Source of the DNA: Pseudanabaena sp. FACHB-2040
GTDB lineage: Bacteria; Cyanobacteriota; Cyanobacteriia; Phormidesmidales; Phormidesmidaceae
Direction of reading: 5' to 3'
Assembly: GCF_014696715.1 (NCBI RefSeq)
Contig: NZ_JACJQO010000001.1
Span: forward strand, 62,001 to 126,000
Length of the DNA: 64,000 bases
The translations under genes and the position numbers were made by a program. Under the pieces are notes generated by a model. That model was not told the DNA's origin and ran no database searches. It saw only the letters and a list, made by a program, of their open reading frames with translations. Numbering within the stretch: the stretch's first letter is position 1; the number at the start of each line of letters is the position of its first letter. This document shows, piece after piece, positions 35,620 to 43,973 of this stretch.

Positions 35620-37248
35620 CTACCGCGTTAGCGCCAGCGGCACTTGAGCATTAGTGACCCTACCGTAGTCGAGCTTGATCAGCTGATCAGCGAGGTAGAA
35701 GTAGCGATCGTCGTGGGTGATTACCACTACAGTCTTGCCCTGCTCTTTGAGCTTGACCAGAATTTCGGTGTAAAACAATTCCCTGAAAGCCGGTTCTTGG
35801 TCGGCTGCCCATTCGTCAAAGATGTAGATGGGCCGATCTTCTAAGTAGGCAGTCAAAAGGGCGAGGCGTTTGCGCTGACCCTGAGAGAGGCGGGTGGTAG
35901 AGAGCTGACCGTCTCGCACCTGCACTTTGTGATCCAGATGCAGCTGTTTCAGGTAGCGGCGCACGTCTTGGTCGAGGTTGACCTGATCTAAACCCAGGCA
36001 GCGATCAAAGAGGAAGAAGTCAGAGAAGATAGCTGAGATGTGCTGGCGGTACCACTCTCGGTTCTGATCATTGATCGGTGTGCCGCACAGAGAGATGGAG
36101 CCGGTTTGGGGCATATAGAGCCCGGTCATGAGCTTGGCTAGGGTAGATTTGCCGCTGCCGTTGCCGCCGATTAAGTAGGTAATCTGTCCGGGTTGAAACG
36201 AAAGGTTAATGGGGCCAAGGGTAAAGCCGTGTTCTTCGCCTTCTGGGTGGTAGTGGTAGGTCACCTGCTTTAGCTCCAGATGGCAGACGGGCTGAGTGCT
36301 GCGAGGATTGGCGGTGTCGATTTCCTGTTCGTGGGCCAGGGCCAGCCGCATGTGGTCGATCTTGCGGAGGGAGACTTGGCCGCGCAACAGGTCGGGCAGG
36401 CGGTGCAGCAGGTTTTGAAAGGGCATGGTCAGATAGGTGATGGTGAGGGCGTAGGTCGCAAGTAGGGGCAGGGGGGTGCTGATGAAGTGAGGAGCAATGA
36501 ACAGCACGACGCCCAAGGTGACAAAGAGAGAGAGTTGGCCTAGACCATCGGAAAGGGCAAAGATTTTCATCGCATGGCTGTTTTTCTGGCGCAGTCCCCG
36601 AATGCTGGTTTCGAGGGTGTGGTTTAGAAAGTCGTCGCGCCGCCGCCGATTGAGCTTGAGTTCTTTGGTGCCCCGTGTAATGGCCTGGAAGTGCTTGAAG
36701 AGGTGATCTTCTTCGTCACGTGCGATCGCAAATAGCGCCTGCGCCTTCCGAATCGTCGCCTGAATGCTCCAGACCGCCACCAGCGAAATCAGCACCAGCA
36801 GAACAAACATTGGCCCCGACAGCCAGGCCAGGTAAGCCAAACAGCCGCCAATCGTCGCCAGGTCTACGCACAGGTTAGGAAACACCGTCACCGTCCGAGA
36901 CAGTACCCGCACATCATCAGTCAGGGCTGCCAACAGTCGGTGATCCCCTAGCCGCTCTAGGTGGGGCAGCGGCGACAGCAAAATGTTGCGGCTCAGCGTC
37001 AGGCGAAGCTGATAAATTGCATCCTGGGACAGGCTAATCAAAATGAACTGGGAGAGTACGCCAATGCCCAGAGTCATTACCACTAGCACAAAGAAGGGCA
37101 TCAGGGCTTGGGGTTGGGTGGGCTGACTCACCGCCTGGTTGACCAGGGAGATCAGCCTGGCATTGCAAAGACCGCTGATGAGGCCCAGGAGAACAGCGAC
37201 CACAATGGTCTGCCAGGAGCGCTTTAACAGAAGCTGAATGTATTGCAT
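35620..37248 (-). CDS. Cyclic-peptide-type ABC exporter (SyrD/PvdE-like)
   Basis: 542 aa, a half-transporter with membrane and ATPase domains fused. N-terminal membrane domain with six helices (1-300, starting MQYIQLLLKRSWQTIVVAVL). The ATPase domain (about 325-540) has Walker A GGNGSGKST, Q-loop region, signature LSQGQRKRL and Walker B IYIFDEWAADQEP. DEWAADQ is typical of the SyrD/PvdE/cyclic peptide exporter subfamily, which secretes siderophores, lipopeptides and microcin-like products. It is the last gene of the minus-strand cluster with a type III PKS and a desaturase, so its cargo is probably their product. Confidence 0.9.
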   Translation of the reverse strand: MQYIQLLLKRSWQTIVVAVLLGLISGLCNARLISLVNQAVSQPTQPQALMPFFVLVVMTLGIGVLSQFILISLSQDAIYQLRLTLSRNILLSPLPHLERLGDHRLLAALTDDVRVLSRTVTVFPNLCVDLATIGGCLAYLAWLSGPMFVLLVLISLVAVWSIQATIRKAQALFAIARDEEDHLFKHFQAITRGTKELKLNRRRRDDFLNHTLETSIRGLRQKNSHAMKIFALSDGLGQLSLFVTLGVVLFIAPHFISTPLPLLATYALTITYLTMPFQNLLHRLPDLLRGQVSLRKIDHMRLALAHEQEIDTANPRSTQPVCHLELKQVTYHYHPEGEEHGFTLGPINLSFQPGQITYLIGGNGSGKSTLAKLMTGLYMPQTGSISLCGTPINDQNREWYRQHISAIFSDFFLFDRCLGLDQVNLDQDVRRYLKQLHLDHKVQVRDGQLSTTRLSQGQRKRLALLTAYLEDRPIYIFDEWAADQEPAFRELFYTEILVKLKEQGKTVVVITHDDRYFYLADQLIKLDYGRVTNAQVPLALTR

Positions 37249-37310
37249 GATGTTTGCCTTTTCTGGGGGGATTTGCTCAGGGAAGGAATAGATGAATGTG
37301 CCCTGCTAAG

Positions 37311-37355
37311 AAGGCGGAACCTCCGGAGGCTTTCCTACGCTCCGCATGGGAACGA
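37311..37355. repeat. Dispersed repeat motif in the PKS-exporter spacer
   Basis: GGCGGAACCTCCGGAGGC, then GGGAACGAAGG. This matches the GGAGCCT...GGGAACGA element type that is scattered in cyanobacterial spacers and is also partly seen at about 17629-17646. It can form a small hairpin on CCTCCGGAGG. Confidence 0.4.
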
Positions 37356-37375
37356 AGGGTGAGGGAGAATGGGGT

Positions 37376-38614
37376 TTAGGCCAACTCAAAGAGCACGCCT
37401 TCGATGCCTACGCCGGGGGAGAAGGAAAATCCTAGCCCGCGCATTGAGGAGGTAGGGGCTGCTACCCCGCTCCCCTGGCTCAGTGCCTGCCGCCGCTCGC
37501 TAGCCATGCGCTCCAGCACAAAAAGAATCGAAGCGCTAAGCATATTGCCGTATTCCCGCAGGACTGCCCAACTCGGTGCAACCTGGCTATCGTCTAGCCC
37601 CAGAGCACTCTGTACCTTTTGAATAATGCGAGTACCGCCCGGATGCACAGCCCACAGGTCAATGCTCTCTTGAGTCAAACCCTGGCTCGCCAAGTAGCGC
37701 TCAATCACCGGGCCAACTCCGGTCTCAATGTACTCAGGCAACTTAGGGGACAGCTGGCAGGTAATGCCGGTATCATTAACGCCGAGGGTGATGCCGTCCT
37801 GGCTGCCTTCGACCAGGTAGCTGAAGTGATCGCGCACCACGATCTGGCCTCGGTCTTTTGCGATCGCAGCGTAGCCCGCTCCCACCACCACAGCAGCGCA
37901 GCCATCGCCAAAGATGCTATGAATAATCACGTCATTTAAGTCATCTTCAAACACAGCGTTGATTGAGCTCAGCTCCAAGCACACCACCAGCGCCCGGTTG
38001 GCTGGATAGGCCCTGACGTGGTCACAGGCCACCCGCAGCCCATTCATGGCGGCAGCACAGCCCATAAAGTTGACGGTGACACGGGCAATGTTGCGCTTCA
38101 GTCCCAGCCGCTCAATGATTTCAGCATCCACACCAGGAGCAATAAATCCGGTGCTAGAGACAAAGACGATCAGCCCAAGGGAGTCTGCTACAGTGGGCGA
38201 CACGTCAGGCAAGTTAGCTAGGGCTTGACGCACAACCCGTTCAGCCAGAGGAACGGCTTTCTCCTTAAAAACCTGCATCCGCGATTGAATAGAGGCTGCC
38301 GACTGCTCAGGCGAAACTGCCTCTTCCGACAGTAGATTAACCGCCAGATGCCGCGTGTCGATGCGGGTATTTTGGTAGATTTTTTCAATGCGGCTGCCGT
38401 TTTCCTTGAGCCGGGGCAGGCTAGCAATCAGCTTGGCCGCCTCGGACTGGGGAATCACGTGCTCAGGGGTGCCGGTTGCAATGCTTTCGATAACAGCTAC
38501 TCGCTGGTGAGCGTTTACTGCAATGCCAGCTGCCAGACGGCTTGCACTGGGCAGAGACTCTAGAGAAGGCAGGGTAACTTGGGCGCGATAAGCTTCAACA
38601 TTTGAGGGACGCAT
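37376..38614 (-). CDS. Type III polyketide synthase (chalcone synthase-like)
   Basis: 412 aa, a homodimeric ketosynthase condensing acyl-CoA with malonyl-CoA units into pyrones, resorcinols or phloroglucinols. The catalytic triad is intact: Cys186 in VNFMGCAAAMNG, His324 in WAVHPGG, Asn357 in EYGNMLSASI. The C-terminal GFSFSPGVGIEG loop is present. About 25 extra residues at the N-terminus exceed the usual start. Starter specificity cannot be read directly; the neighbouring fatty-acid desaturase suggests a fatty acyl starter and an alkylresorcinol- or alkylpyrone-like product. That is inference. It lies between the exporter and the desaturase on the same strand. Confidence 0.93.
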   Translation of the reverse strand: MRPSNVEAYRAQVTLPSLESLPSASRLAAGIAVNAHQRVAVIESIATGTPEHVIPQSEAAKLIASLPRLKENGSRIEKIYQNTRIDTRHLAVNLLSEEAVSPEQSAASIQSRMQVFKEKAVPLAERVVRQALANLPDVSPTVADSLGLIVFVSSTGFIAPGVDAEIIERLGLKRNIARVTVNFMGCAAAMNGLRVACDHVRAYPANRALVVCLELSSINAVFEDDLNDVIIHSIFGDGCAAVVVGAGYAAIAKDRGQIVVRDHFSYLVEGSQDGITLGVNDTGITCQLSPKLPEYIETGVGPVIERYLASQGLTQESIDLWAVHPGGTRIIQKVQSALGLDDSQVAPSWAVLREYGNMLSASILFVLERMASERRQALSQGSGVAAPTSSMRGLGFSFSPGVGIEGVLFELA

Positions 38615-38822
38615 GGGGGGATTCCTTGTGTGATTTGTGGGGTTTATGTGGATTGAAGTTGAGTAACGGTAGGAGGGTTATCCCAATTCGAGGAAAAAAG
38701 TGCTGCGGATGGGGGGGTGGGAGAGTGGATGTGGATGAGTAGTGGCTATCTTGAGAATTGGTAGTGCACTTTGGTTAAAAAATTGGGGCAGCAGGCAGTG
38801 TTTGGCTAAGTTAGGGCGTTTG

Positions 38823-40337
38823 CTAGATTGAGCCCACTCCAATAAAGCCTCGGTAGATGTAGAGCAGGGATGTGCGTAGCGCCTTGGGATTGAGGTGTTC
38901 CTGCAGTAGGCTTAGGTTCTCTTCTCGGGCTTGGCGGGAGGGGGTCAGCAGGTAGTAGCGGGCCATAACGGGTAAGCGATCGCAAAAGAAATTCTTCGGC
39001 GCGTCCCAGGCCACTCCCAGCTTGGCCGCCTCCTCTCGCACAATCGCCTCACTGGCAATATTGGCAAAGCCGCTCTTTTGAAAGGGCAGAACGTGGTGCA
39101 CCCGGTGAGGACTCAGCCCAGCAGACAAAAAGCAGTCAATATACTTGTTGCCCACCATGGTCAGGTCATAGGAATTTTGGATCTGCTGCACCGCCCAGTC
39201 CTGGCTATCATCCGGGGTCGTCTCAGCGGCATCGTCCTCAAAGTCATGGCTGGCCACAATCATGAACGTGCTGATCCAGAGAGTAAGGACAAATTGAGCT
39301 AACCAAGCCAGCCCATCGCCGTGGAGGACAAAGATCAGGCACTCACCGCAGAGAAGGGCTCTCATCGCCCACAGACCCAAGTAGTGGGGCAGCGCCCGCC
39401 GCCAATCGCCATAAAGGTTTTGTACCCCAAAGCGAATTCCCAGCAGAGACAGCTCCGTTGCCCGTACAAACATGCCTGTCCAGATGTGGCCCAGCTTGTG
39501 CAGCGTATGCAGCGGCACTCGGTAATAGCGGGGCAGATCCATCACCGCCGTAAAGACATTGCGCTTGATGTCCACTTCGCTCTGGGTAAACGGATGGTGC
39601 ATCAGCGTGTGGCCGTCCATCACCACATGGGCCATCGGCACATAGTTAATGTCAAACACATGGGCAAAAACCTTGTTGAACCGCACCTGAGCCCGGTGGA
39701 TCAGGTAGTGCCCCGCGCCAGAGAGAGAGATCCGCAGCATCGCCATCAGCGGCGCAAACAGATAGATCGGCATGAACTGAGGCAACCCAAAGCGAATGCC
39801 TTCCACCAGCACATAAATCACAGCCAGCAACCCCGTCACCAGATTGAAAAGAAAGTCCATCTGGGCAATCCGGGCCTGCATTTCAGGCGTTTTCAGCCGT
39901 ACTCGAATTGCGTTGAGTAGCTGACCCTGAGGCTCAAAATTAAACCGGGGCGTATCGCGCCAGCCATCAAAATCAGGCTTAAACAAAAAGGGCGGTGCAT
40001 CATATTTGGGATGCATGTCTGCAGGAGTGGCGGGCCGTCCTAGCGAATACTTCTTGAGCACTTGCTTGACCTTGGCCGGGTTGCGGTGCAGCACGTTGAC
40101 CAGCACAGTAATGTCGCGGTTCTTGGTGCGGCCAATGAAAAACTCGCCGCCTGGATGCCGCTTGATGAAATCAGTCAGGTCGTAGGCTTCGCCATCGTAA
40201 ATCCAGACATTGGGCAAGGGTGGGGGAGGTGCGTCTTGTGAATTGCTAACGACTGAATTTGGGGTGGACAGGTTAACTTGAACAGCGGGAGAGGCTTCTG
40301 TGGGTGCTCTTTTGAGAAAGGAGATTACGGCGATCAT
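38823..40337 (-). CDS. Cytochrome b5-fatty acid desaturase fusion
   Basis: 504 aa. The N-terminal cytochrome b5-like domain (about 42-105) has HPGG at 61-64 as the heme motif, with a second His at 84. The C-terminal membrane di-iron desaturase/hydroxylase has three His boxes: H210-x3-H214, H243-x3-HH248 and H411-x2-HH415. Hydrophobic helices at about 165-205 and 320-365 flank them. Fusion of b5 to the N-terminus is typical of front-end desaturases and sphingolipid hydroxylases. In this cluster it may modify the fatty acyl chain before or after type III PKS condensation. Position specificity is unknown. Confidence 0.9.
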   Translation of the reverse strand: MIAVISFLKRAPTEASPAVQVNLSTPNSVVSNSQDAPPPPLPNVWIYDGEAYDLTDFIKRHPGGEFFIGRTKNRDITVLVNVLHRNPAKVKQVLKKYSLGRPATPADMHPKYDAPPFLFKPDFDGWRDTPRFNFEPQGQLLNAIRVRLKTPEMQARIAQMDFLFNLVTGLLAVIYVLVEGIRFGLPQFMPIYLFAPLMAMLRISLSGAGHYLIHRAQVRFNKVFAHVFDINYVPMAHVVMDGHTLMHHPFTQSEVDIKRNVFTAVMDLPRYYRVPLHTLHKLGHIWTGMFVRATELSLLGIRFGVQNLYGDWRRALPHYLGLWAMRALLCGECLIFVLHGDGLAWLAQFVLTLWISTFMIVASHDFEDDAAETTPDDSQDWAVQQIQNSYDLTMVGNKYIDCFLSAGLSPHRVHHVLPFQKSGFANIASEAIVREEAAKLGVAWDAPKNFFCDRLPVMARYYLLTPSRQAREENLSLLQEHLNPKALRTSLLYIYRGFIGVGSI

Positions 40338-40397
40338 GATGGGTCCTTGTGTGAGGGGAGTTGGGGATGCGAAGAGGGGGACGCGGAGAGGGGAAAG
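40338..40397. repeat. G-rich short repeats in operon spacer
   Basis: A 60-base spacer between the 73-aa gene and the desaturase. It contains GGGGAGTTGGGG, GAAGAGGGGGACGCGGAGAGGGG: the same GGGGACGCG-type repeat family as at 17.56 and 61.45 kb. Confidence 0.45.
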
Positions 40398-40619
40398 TTA
40401 AGCGGCGAGGGGCTGACGGATGCGAGCGGGTACGGAGTAGAGTGGCTGCAGAGAACGCTCGGCGGGTACCCGGTTGAGGCTGGGGTGGGCCTGTTGCGCG
40501 TCGGGTTGGTTCGCTTCGATCTGCTGTAGAATGCTGGAGAGAAGCGTTTCAGCATCCTGCTGCAGCCTGGCGATTTTGTCTTGAACTTCGAGATTGTAGG
40601 GCTGAGTGTGGGTAGTCAT
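40398..40619 (-). CDS. 73-aa protein at the head of the PKS cluster
   Basis: A small soluble protein. Its N-terminal half is helical and heptad-like (KIARLQQDAETLLSSILQQI), its C-terminal half is Pro/Arg-rich (RVPAERSLQPLYSVPARI). No Cys, no Gly-Gly leader motif and no signal peptide. It is preferred over two overlapping frames because it starts directly upstream of the desaturase with an ATG and a promoter-sized gap behind it. It could be an accessory, regulatory or carrier-interacting protein. A peptide precursor role is possible because of the cyclic-peptide-type exporter, but no RiPP signature is visible. Confidence 0.6.
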   Translation of the reverse strand: MTTHTQPYNLEVQDKIARLQQDAETLLSSILQQIEANQPDAQQAHPSLNRVPAERSLQPLYSVPARIRQPLAA

Positions 40620-41011
40620 GGTGGGTTTCTTTAGGGCCTGCGGAACTCCTATGCAGGCTGTTAATACCTAAGGTAAGGCTCGCTATTGAGGCAATCACGT
40701 AGGGTTCATGCTGATCGCCCTGCTCCTTTCAGAGGACTTGAGTGGCACCTTTCTGCAAAGGCAGATGCTCTCAGCTCAATTGGCTGGCAAAACTCTAAAC
40801 GCTGACGGCTAGGAACCGCCACGGCCAAATTTTTTGCCTGTTGGGGAATCAACCTCGCTGTTCAAGCTCACTTTTCTGTCTTTAGCAAGAAACCTCAGCG
40901 AGAGGTTTAGCGTTAACGTTTACCAGGGCATTACCGCCAATGTTTGTGGCCCTGTAGCGAGCATTCTCACTGCAACTACCGTTCAATAAGTCGCCGAGCA
41001 AAGGAAGTACT
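40620..41011. promoter_or_regulatory. Divergent region between the PKS cluster and glgB
   Basis: These 392 bases hold the promoters for both directions. A small structured element is at 40738-40779: TTGAG/CTCAA enclosing GCA/TGC and TCTGC/GCAGA with an AAAG loop. I compared it from memory with glycine, TPP, c-di-GMP, cobalamin and glutamine riboswitches and it fits none. No dyad operator is evident. Confidence 0.4.
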
Positions 41012-43255
41012 ATGCCTACTGCTGCACCGGAGCAAGTCTGGCGGATCGTCGAAAACCAGCATCAAAATCCTTTTGAAATTCTGGGTTCGCACCCAATCGA
41101 AGAAAACGGCCATCGCCGCTGGGTGGTCCGGGCGTACTTGCCTGATGCCGAGGCTGCCTGGGTGATTCACCCCGAGGAAAGGTCTGAGTACCCAATGCAG
41201 CAGACCCACCACCCCCATTTCTTTGAGTGCGAGATTAATACCGAAGAACTGGCCGCCAACTATTTGCTCAAGGTCAAAGAAGGCGAACATGAACGGGTCA
41301 TGCATGATCCCTACGCTTTTAAGTCACCATTGCTCACTGACTACGACATCTACCTATTCAGTGAAGGCAACCATCACCGTATTTACGAAAAGATGGGGGC
41401 ACACTTAGCCACCGTTGATGGGGTTGAAGGGGTTTACTTTGCAGTATGGGCCCCCAATGCTCGTAACGTCTCCATCATTGGCGACTTCAATACCTGGGAT
41501 GGCCGCAAGCACCAGATGCGGCGGATTAATGGCGTCTGGGATTTGTTTATTCCGGGCTTGAGCAACGGCGAAAAATACAAGTACGAGATTAAAAATTGGG
41601 AAGGCCATCTCTACTACAAATCCGATCCCTACGGTAACCAGCAGGAGGTACGCCCCGCCACAGCGTCCGTCGTGAACGACCTGGCCTACACCTGGAACGA
41701 TGCTGAATGGCTGGAGCAGCGGCGGCAGGGTAACCCCCACGAGCAGCCCATTTCTGTCTACGAAGTGCATCTTGGCTCCTGGCTGCATGGCAGCGGCGAT
41801 ACGCCGCCCGAAAATGGCTATGTTGTGGAGGTCTCTGCCAAGCCCGAAGCTCGCTTTCTGACCTACCGGGAACTGGCCGACACCCTAGTTCCCTACGTCA
41901 AGAAGCTGGGCTACACCCACGTTGAGGTGATGCCGGTCGCAGAACACCCTTACGATGGTTCCTGGGGCTATCAGGTAGCTGGGTACTACGCCCCTACGTC
42001 CCGCTTTGGCACGCCTCAAGATTTCATGTACTTTGTCGATCAGTGCCACCAAAACGGCATCGGCATTATCGTAGACTGGGTGCCCGGCCATTTCCCCAAA
42101 GACAGCCATGGACTGGCCTACTTCGATGGCTCTCACCTCTATGAACACGCCGATCCTCGTAAAGGTGAGCATAAAGAGTGGGGTACGCTGATCTTCAACT
42201 ATGCTCGCCACGAAGTTCGCAACTTTTTGGTTTCCAACGCCCTGTTCTGGTTTGACAAGTATCATATCGACGGCATTCGGGTAGATGCGGTCGCCTCGAT
42301 GCTCTACCTTGACTACGATCGCAAACAGGGCGAATGGGTTCCTAACCAATACGGTGGTCGGGAAAACCTGGAGGCAGTCGAGTTTTTGCAGCAGCTCAAC
42401 TACCTGCTGTTTGGCTACTACCCCGGCGTGCTCTCAATTGCTGAGGAGTCTACAGCCTGGGCTAATGTCTCTCGTCCTACTTACATCGGCGGCCTAGGCT
42501 TCAACTTCAAGTGGAACATGGGCTGGATGCACGACATCCTCGACTACTTCAATACAGATCCGGTCTACCGCCGCTACCACCAGAACAACATTACTTTCTC
42601 TATCTGGTACGCCTACAGCGAAAACTTTATGCTGGCCCTGTCTCACGATGAGGTCGTACACGGCAAGGGCAACCTTTACCAGAAGATGCCGGGCGACCCT
42701 TGGCAGAAGTTTGCCAATCTCCGTGCCCTCTATGCCTACATGTTTACCCACCCCGGTAAAAAGACCTTGTTTATGGGGATGGAGTTTGGTCAGACTACTG
42801 AGTGGAATAGCTGGCTCGATCTCGACTGGAGCTTGCTCAACCACGAGCCCCACCAGCAGCTGCAAAACTTCATGAGCGAACTCAATGCCCTCTATAGGCG
42901 TGAGCCCGCCCTTTACACCGATGACTTTTCAACTAATGGGTTTGAGTGGATCGACTGCAACGATGCCGACAACAGCGTGGTCTCGTTTCTCCGCAAAGAT
43001 AAGCACTCAGACGAGTTCTTGCTGATCGTCTGCAACTTCACCCCAAACCCTCAATATGACTATTGGATAGGCGTTCCTAAACCAGGCTATTACCGGGAAA
43101 TTCTCAACAGCGATGCCCAAGACTACGGTGGCAGCAGCGTCGGCAACTATGGGGGCAAAGCTACTCAAGCCTGGGACAACCCTGTCTGGCCTTATGCCCT
43201 GAGCTTGACGTTGCCGCCTCTAGGCGTGTTGGTGCTGAAGCTAGAGGCTGAGTAG
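41012..43255 (+). CDS. glgB: 1,4-alpha-glucan branching enzyme
   Basis: 747 aa, GH13 family; introduces alpha-1,6 branches in glycogen. Domains: an N1-type module (1-115), CBM48 (about 125-230; YFAVWAPNARNVSIIGDFN), the (beta/alpha)8 barrel (about 255-640) and a C-terminal beta domain. Catalytic sites: nucleophile Asp425 in DGIRVDAVASMLYLDY, the acid/base Glu in SIAEESTAW (about 478), and the stabilising Asp in LSHDEVVHGKGN. Length fits the long (E. coli/cyanobacterial) type. It starts at ATG 41012 and is monocistronic. Confidence 0.97.
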   Translation: MPTAAPEQVWRIVENQHQNPFEILGSHPIEENGHRRWVVRAYLPDAEAAWVIHPEERSEYPMQQTHHPHFFECEINTEELAANYLLKVKEGEHERVMHDPYAFKSPLLTDYDIYLFSEGNHHRIYEKMGAHLATVDGVEGVYFAVWAPNARNVSIIGDFNTWDGRKHQMRRINGVWDLFIPGLSNGEKYKYEIKNWEGHLYYKSDPYGNQQEVRPATASVVNDLAYTWNDAEWLEQRRQGNPHEQPISVYEVHLGSWLHGSGDTPPENGYVVEVSAKPEARFLTYRELADTLVPYVKKLGYTHVEVMPVAEHPYDGSWGYQVAGYYAPTSRFGTPQDFMYFVDQCHQNGIGIIVDWVPGHFPKDSHGLAYFDGSHLYEHADPRKGEHKEWGTLIFNYARHEVRNFLVSNALFWFDKYHIDGIRVDAVASMLYLDYDRKQGEWVPNQYGGRENLEAVEFLQQLNYLLFGYYPGVLSIAEESTAWANVSRPTYIGGLGFNFKWNMGWMHDILDYFNTDPVYRRYHQNNITFSIWYAYSENFMLALSHDEVVHGKGNLYQKMPGDPWQKFANLRALYAYMFTHPGKKTLFMGMEFGQTTEWNSWLDLDWSLLNHEPHQQLQNFMSELNALYRREPALYTDDFSTNGFEWIDCNDADNSVVSFLRKDKHSDEFLLIVCNFTPNPQYDYWIGVPKPGYYREILNSDAQDYGGSSVGNYGGKATQAWDNPVWPYALSLTLPPLGVLVLKLEAE

Positions 43256-43283
43256 TCAATTAGGGCGCGTAAAGCGCCCTACC

Positions 43284-43475
43284 TCAGGCTGCTTCTAGCC
43301 AATCAAAAATGCGGTTGAGCTGCTCCAAGGTAACCAGTCCGTACTGCCAAAGCACCATTGGCATTGTGCTGGGGGCCTGCTCTGTCTGACGGAGGGCCAG
43401 TGCGATCGCATCTGCCGGAATCGCTAGGTCGCCCTGCAAAAAATCAATCAGCTGACGCTGTTTAGTTGCTGACAT
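43284..43475 (-). CDS. DUF2949 protein
   Basis: 63 aa, a small helical protein. It has QLIDFLQGDLAIPADAIALA, MPMVLWQYGLVTLEQLNRI and the C-terminal FDWLEAA. This matches the cyanobacteria-specific DUF2949 family, which is uncharacterised. It is convergent with glgB, the gap being 28 bases. Whether it is linked functionally to glycogen metabolism is unknown. Confidence 0.85.
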   Translation of the reverse strand: MSATKQRQLIDFLQGDLAIPADAIALALRQTEQAPSTMPMVLWQYGLVTLEQLNRIFDWLEAA

Positions 43476-43973
43476 AGTTCTTTAAATAGTGAGTATGCTT
43501 ACCCTGATGGAATCTAGATCGTCGCCTGCCCAGATCATTGCCTGAGTTTAGCGATGAATAACCAGGCCAGTATGCGCCTTTAGATAGAATCACTAACCCC
43601 AAAAAATCAGGGGCCTTTGATTTCACGTCAGTTTACGTAAGAAGCTGGCAGTCACAAACTTAATTTAAGGTTTTCTACCAGATTCAGCTGTAAAACCTTC
43701 GTAAAGAACCGTCAATCTTTACCCTTAAAGGCTGCCCCAGTTTGCGCCCTAACAACTGACTGAAACAGCATTCCCCCTCCAAGCTGCAGACGTCTCATAT
43801 TTTTTGCACCAAACCCCGCTCACCTAGACTCAAGTCCAAGGCTGAGCGGGGTTTGGTGCTCAAGCAGCTAATTCTAACTAAGGGTTCCAAGACCTTAGAG
43901 TGAGGGGCGGCTGCAAAAGGGACAAAGCCCTTCTGCAAGGACCTTTAAAACCGCCCAGCAGTCCGACAAACCA
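43476..43973. other. 498-base gap with a long hairpin
   Basis: No gene is visible. The region holds the upstream sequence of DUF2949 and the downstream end of the RND pump. A 17-base perfect stem, GCACCAAACCCCGCTCA at 43806-43822 with its inverse at 43843-43859, closes a 20-base loop that itself contains GACT/AGTC. Neither side has a 3' T-run in the direction expected for a terminator of the pump gene. Confidence 0.45.

Noticed and set aside
40278-40555. Two frames overlapping the 73-aa gene (40278-40529 plus and 40334-40555 minus)
   Set aside because: They read low-complexity shadows of the G-rich repeat and overlap the desaturase start; the 40398-40619 frame has better start position and composition.
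40738-40779. Structured element before the PKS cluster as a riboswitch
   Set aside because: Compared from memory with glycine, TPP, c-di-GMP, cobalamin and glutamine riboswitch cores; conserved residues do not match, and the stems are short.
43806-43859. Hairpin as a terminator of the RND pump operon
   Set aside because: On the minus strand it is followed by A-rich, not T-rich, sequence and lies over 100 bases past the stop.
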